From contig JAGBGW010000232.1 of NCBI GenBank assembly GCA_017935825.1, positions 1 through 9,811 on the forward strand: 9,811 nucleotides of DNA, read 5' to 3'. Numbering within the stretch: position 1 is the first letter of the stretch; each line of letters begins with the position of its first letter. Below the pieces are notes generated by a model. That model saw nothing but the letters and a program-made list of their open reading frames with translations, was not told the DNA's origin and made no database searches. Positions 6,600-9,811 of the stretch are shown piece by piece. A program made the translations under genes and the position numbers. This DNA comes from Clostridia bacterium (lineage in GTDB: Bacteria > Bacillota > Clostridia > Christensenellales > Maliibacteriaceae).

Positions 6600-6672
6600 C
6601 GACGGGCTGTTTTGTCCGGCATCGAATGGCAAGCGCTTTCGTACCGAGCATAACAGCCTTTTCGGCTGTTAT
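6600..6672 (+). promoter_or_regulatory. Structured leader between acpP and rnc, hairpin abutting the rnc ribosome binding site
   Basis: A perfect 9-bp inverted repeat, ATAACAGCC (6650-6658) and GGCTGTTAT (6664-6672) with loop TTTTC, ends two bases before the rnc AAGGAG (6675-6680). Upstream, CGGGC/GTCCG (6603-6607 with 6614-6618, one G-U pair) can form a smaller hairpin, extended by CGA/TCG across a bulge. GGCTGTT at 6605-6611 repeats the 3' arm of the large hairpin and could pair instead with AACAGCC at 6652-6658, so the two folds compete. No U run follows, so this is not an ordinary terminator. Known RNase III genes such as E. coli rnc regulate themselves by cleaving a leader stem-loop; whether that happens here is inference. 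Confidence 0.5.
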
Positions 6673-6688
6673 TGAAGGAGAAAAAATC

Positions 6689-7372
6689 ATGTCGAATTTG
6701 CAAATCCTGCAGGAAAAACTGCAGTATCAGTTTAAAGATGAGGCACTGCTTCGCCTTGCGCTGACGCATTGTTCCTACACGCATCGTGCAATGACCGAGT
6801 CTGCACACAACCAGCGGCTTGAATTTTTGGGCGATGCCGTACTGCAGCTTTATTCCAGCACCCTTCTTTACGGAAAGTATCCGGAAGCAAATGAAAGTAC
6901 CCTTTCGCAGGCTCGTGCCGCACTGGTTTGCGAAGAGGCACTTGCAACGTATGCACGTGCATTGGGCGTGGGTAACTGCCTTCTTTTGGGTAATGGCGAA
7001 ATCGCAACGGGCGGACAGGATCGTGATTCCATTCTTGCAGATGCCATGGAAGCGATCATCGGTGCTGTGTATTTGGACGGCGGACAGAATCCTGCCCAAA
7101 CATTGATCCATCGTCTGCTTTCTCCGGGTACGGATCGTGCCATCGTGCCTGAAAAAAGACTTGATGCAAAGACCACGCTGCAGCTTGCCTGTGCAAAACA
7201 GGGCGAAGTGACCTACGCCATCGTAGGCGAAAGTGGTCCCGATCACTGCAAGCACTTTGTGGCACATGCCATTTTGTGCGAAAAGGTCATCGGTGTGGGT
7301 GAAGGCCCCAGCAAAAAGACGGCACAGAAGAACGCGGCGCTGGATGCGCTGAAACAAATGGAGGGCAATTGA
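6689..7372 (+). CDS. rnc: Ribonuclease III
   Basis: It cleaves double-stranded RNA, processing rRNA precursors and some mRNAs as a Mg2+-dependent homodimer. The 227-residue length is normal. The nuclease domain has the signature NQRLEFLGDAVLQL with E45 and D49, and the second acidic pair D118 and E121 in DSILADAMEAIIG. The C-terminal double-stranded RNA-binding domain starts near DAKTTLQLACAKQG and ends with GPSKKTAQKNAALDAL. Q42 occupies the position that is Glu (E38) in the E. coli enzyme. The start at 6689 is set by AAGGAG 8 nt upstream; an in-frame extension back to 6626 would swallow the leader hairpin. The smc ribosome binding site lies inside its last codons and the two genes are 1 nt apart. 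Confidence 0.96.
   Translation: MSNLQILQEKLQYQFKDEALLRLALTHCSYTHRAMTESAHNQRLEFLGDAVLQLYSSTLLYGKYPEANESTLSQARAALVCEEALATYARALGVGNCLLLGNGEIATGGQDRDSILADAMEAIIGAVYLDGGQNPAQTLIHRLLSPGTDRAIVPEKRLDAKTTLQLACAKQGEVTYAIVGESGPDHCKHFVAHAILCEKVIGVGEGPSKKTAQKNAALDALKQMEGN
7360..7364 (+). promoter_or_regulatory. Ribosome binding site deciding a TTG start for smc
   Basis: GGAGG inside the end of rnc is 9 nt before the TTG at 7374. That TTG gives the SMC N-terminus (M)HLKRLEMQGFKSF; the first in-frame ATG (7395) would lose the first beta strand. Spacing equals that at the rsmD TTG start. Confidence 0.8.
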
Positions 7373-7373
7373 A

Positions 7374-9811
7374 TTGCACCTGAAACGATTGGAAATGCAG
7401 GGGTTCAAATCGTTCCCCGATAAGATAGAAATTAAATTTGAGGACGGCATCACTGCGATCGTCGGTCCCAACGGAAGCGGCAAAAGTAACGTTGCCGATG
7501 CGATCCGCTGGGTACTTGGCGAACAAAGTGCAAAGCAGCTTCGCGGCGCCAAAATGGAAGATGTTATCTTCAACGGCACCCAGAAGCGCCGCGCCCAGTC
7601 CTACTGCGAGGTTTCTCTCGTCTTTGACAATGAAGACCACCACCTTGGATTGGATTATGCGGAAATCGCAGTAACGCGCCGCATGTATCGCGACGGCAAA
7701 AGCGAGTATTTTATTAACAAATCCGCCTGTCGTCTGCGTGATATCATCGATCTTTTCCGTGATACCGGTATCGGTAAAGAAGGTTATTCCATCATCGGTC
7801 AGGGCAGAATCGATGAGATTTTGTCCAACAAAGCAGAAGACCGCCGCGCTGTATTTGAAGAAGCAAGCGGTGTTGCAAAGTTCAAGGCAGACCGTGCCGA
7901 TGCACTTCGAAGCCTTGGCAGAACCGAGGACAACCTGATCCGCATTGACGATATTTTGGAAGAACTTCGTTCCCAGATCGAGCCTTTGCAGGAACAAAGC
8001 GAAGTTGCAAAGCGCTATCTTCTGCTTCGTGACGATCTGCGCTATCAGGAAATTAACCTCTTCCTTGTACAGGCTGTTCGAAATCAGGAGCGTATCGCTC
8101 AGCAGGAAGCACTTGCGCAGGATCTGGCTGTGGAACTTGAAAACACCGAAGTTGCACGGGGCGAACTGGCAGAGGAAGAAGATTCCGTTTTCTCTTTGAT
8201 GCGTACGCAGGAGGCACATGCTGTTCAGCTTCGTGAAAGCGTGGTGGAATCCACCGCCAAAGAGCAAAGCTGCGAGGGTGAGATCAAAGTTCTTCAGGAG
8301 CGCATTGCATCCGGCGAACGTGAAAATGCCCGCATCCAAAGTGATGAAGAGGCGAAACTTATTCGCATTGAGCAGATCAATCAGCAGCTGCAGGCACTGC
8401 AGACGTCTTGCGATGACACCACCCAGTCAACCCAGCAGAGAAAAGACGAACTTGATGCTCTGCAAGTGACCTTTGATTCCAGTGCAGCGGAACTTGCCGC
8501 ACAGGAACAGGCATTGGAAGATGCAAAGGGTGAAGTCATTCGCCGATTGAACCGCATGTCCGACATCAAGAGCCGCAGAAGTCAGCTGGAAGCCATGCGG
8601 CAAGGCCTGATGGAGCGCCAGAGCGCCTGTGACGGCGAGCTTAGCCGTGCGCAGGAGTTTGCCCAGAGCGTCACGGACGAGCTGGAAGAAGAACGTGGAC
8701 ATGCACAGACGGTCCGCAATCTTTTGACCACCGCTGAAGTTGACAGAAACACTTATCTTTCCAATCTTGCCGATCTTTCCAAGGAAGAAACAGGCATTAT
8801 GGAACGCATTGGCCGCATGCGCGATGAGATGGGGCAGAGCCGTACCCGACTGAAACTGATGGAGCAGATGAAGCGGGACTACGAAGGCTTCCACAGTGCA
8901 GTTCGAAACCTGCTGCGTGATGCATCCCGCGAAAGCCACCTTGGTGCATGCGTCTGCGGTGTTGTGGCAGAGATCATGAGTGTGCCGCAAAAGTACGAAA
9001 AGGCCATCGAAGTGGCACTTGGTACGGCACTTCAAAATATTATCACGCCAGATGAAGCATCTGCAAAGCGACTGATCGAGCATCTTCGTGCTCATCAGTA
9101 CGGCAGAGCCACCTTCCTTCCGCTTTCGGGTATCCAGTCCCGAAGCCTGAACGGCAAAGAAGCGGCAAGCGCAAAGGGCAGAGGCTGCTTTGGTGCAGCA
9201 AGCGACCTTGTATCTTACGATGCAAAATACCGTCCGGCCATTGAAAACCTTCTTGGCCGCGTGGTCATTGTGGAGGACCTGGATGCAGGTATCCGTCTGG
9301 CTCGCGAAAACCGCTATTCCTTCCGCATCGTCACCCTTGCAGGTGACGTCTTGAACAGCGGCGGTTCCATGACGGGTGGTTCCATGCAGTCCCGTTCCAC
9401 CAGCATTCTTTCCCGTGATCGCCAGATCGAAGATGAGCAGGCAAAGCTTGCAAAGCTGCAGCGCGAAAGTGAAGAACTGACCGCGGAAGCAGAGCAGATC
9501 AAGACAGAAGCACAGCGCATTTCCCAGCGCCTGCACGATGTGGAAGAGCAGATTGCAAACCTGCGTGTTGAACTTGGTCAGCATCAGGAGCGCGCCAATA
9601 TCTTGGAACAGAATGCTGCCGACCGTCAAAGTGACGTGGAGCGCGTGGAGATGGAACAAAGCGCACTGGCTGAAAGCCTGCAGGATATTGCAGATGAGCT
9701 GACTGCAATCGATTCTGCATCCGAAAGCGGTGACGGCACTGCCGCAAGCGACGAGGATATATCACGCATGCAGCAGAGCCTTAATGACAAGCGCACTGCA
9801 CACGAACCACT
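7374..9811 (+). CDS. smc: Chromosome segregation protein SMC (3' end cut off)
   Basis: This is the ATPase core of the bacterial condensin (with ScpA and ScpB), which compacts and segregates the chromosome. The window shows 812 codons of about 1190. The head begins LHLKRLEMQGFKSF, followed by Walker A GPNGSGKS (residues 31-38, K37), the R-loop region QSAKQLRGAKMEDVIFNG, INKSACRLRDI, and the Q-loop region IIGQGRIDEIL (Q143). The first coiled-coil arm runs from about residue 165 to 500. The hinge, from about 515 to 675, includes YEKAIEVALG, GRATFLPLS, and the conserved end GDVLNSGGSMTGGS. The returning arm then starts and is cut by the window edge, so the signature and Walker B motifs are not visible. 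The start is a TTG. It contains two TCA codons (8427 and 9762) and no TTA or CTA in 812 codons. The rnc-smc order is standard in Bacillota, usually followed by ftsY. Confidence 0.97.
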   Translation, partial: MHLKRLEMQGFKSFPDKIEIKFEDGITAIVGPNGSGKSNVADAIRWVLGEQSAKQLRGAKMEDVIFNGTQKRRAQSYCEVSLVFDNEDHHLGLDYAEIAVTRRMYRDGKSEYFINKSACRLRDIIDLFRDTGIGKEGYSIIGQGRIDEILSNKAEDRRAVFEEASGVAKFKADRADALRSLGRTEDNLIRIDDILEELRSQIEPLQEQSEVAKRYLLLRDDLRYQEINLFLVQAVRNQERIAQQEALAQDLAVELENTEVARGELAEEEDSVFSLMRTQEAHAVQLRESVVESTAKEQSCEGEIKVLQERIASGERENARIQSDEEAKLIRIEQINQQLQALQTSCDDTTQSTQQRKDELDALQVTFDSSAAELAAQEQALEDAKGEVIRRLNRMSDIKSRRSQLEAMRQGLMERQSACDGELSRAQEFAQSVTDELEEERGHAQTVRNLLTTAEVDRNTYLSNLADLSKEETGIMERIGRMRDEMGQSRTRLKLMEQMKRDYEGFHSAVRNLLRDASRESHLGACVCGVVAEIMSVPQKYEKAIEVALGTALQNIITPDEASAKRLIEHLRAHQYGRATFLPLSGIQSRSLNGKEAASAKGRGCFGAASDLVSYDAKYRPAIENLLGRVVIVEDLDAGIRLARENRYSFRIVTLAGDVLNSGGSMTGGSMQSRSTSILSRDRQIEDEQAKLAKLQRESEELTAEAEQIKTEAQRISQRLHDVEEQIANLRVELGQHQERANILEQNAADRQSDVERVEMEQSALAESLQDIADELTAIDSASESGDGTAASDEDISRMQQSLNDKRTAHEP

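Noticed and set aside
6650..6672. The hairpin before rnc as an intrinsic terminator of acpP
   Set aside because: The stem is followed by GAAGGAGAAAA rather than a U run on the + strand, and there is no T tract on the opposite side either.
8427..9659. A 410-codon open frame on the minus strand opposite smc
   Set aside because: Same in-register effect. The + strand encodes an unmistakable SMC arm and hinge, and the antisense frame ends at a TCA codon of smc (8427-8429).

Overview
The window looks like a chromosomal stretch from an anaerobic member of the Bacillota, probably a clostridium-like organism. Three things point that way: a ferredoxin-dependent indolepyruvate oxidoreductase, strong GGAGG ribosome binding sites throughout, and the gene chain rsmD-coaD-...-plsX-acpP-rnc-smc, which in that phylum joins coenzyme A, phospholipid, RNA and chromosome genes. 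GC is around one half. All eleven genes lie on the + strand, packed tightly, with the first and last cut by the window edges. I see no mobile element, tRNA, rRNA or CRISPR array.

Layout. 1-1884: the 3' part of iorA and all of iorB, encoding the two subunits of indolepyruvate:ferredoxin oxidoreductase (aromatic amino acid fermentation). They end at a clear intrinsic terminator (1896-1930). 1964-3665: a sigma-A type promoter drives alr (alanine racemase, D-Ala for peptidoglycan), which overlaps a 5-formyltetrahydrofolate cyclo-ligase gene by 8 bp. 3682-9811: a second promoter with an extended -10 starts a long co-directional run: rsmD (16S rRNA methyltransferase), coaD (CoA synthesis), an unnamed coiled-coil protein, plsX (acyl-phosphate synthesis), acpP (acyl carrier protein), rnc (RNase III) and smc (chromosome condensation, cut after the hinge).

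How they fit together. CoaD makes the CoA precursor whose phosphopantetheine arm also activates AcpP. PlsX uses acyl-ACP to feed phospholipid synthesis. RsmD and RNase III act on ribosomal RNA. SMC acts on the chromosome. This is mostly ordinary housekeeping DNA and I do not see a convincing new system. The points worth a second look are the uncharacterised coiled-coil gene between coaD and plsX, hairpins set directly against the ribosome binding sites of rsmD and rnc (the latter with a possible competing fold), a glutamine at a usually acidic RNase III position, and near-total avoidance of the codons TTA, CTA and TCA, which creates very long false antisense reading frames.
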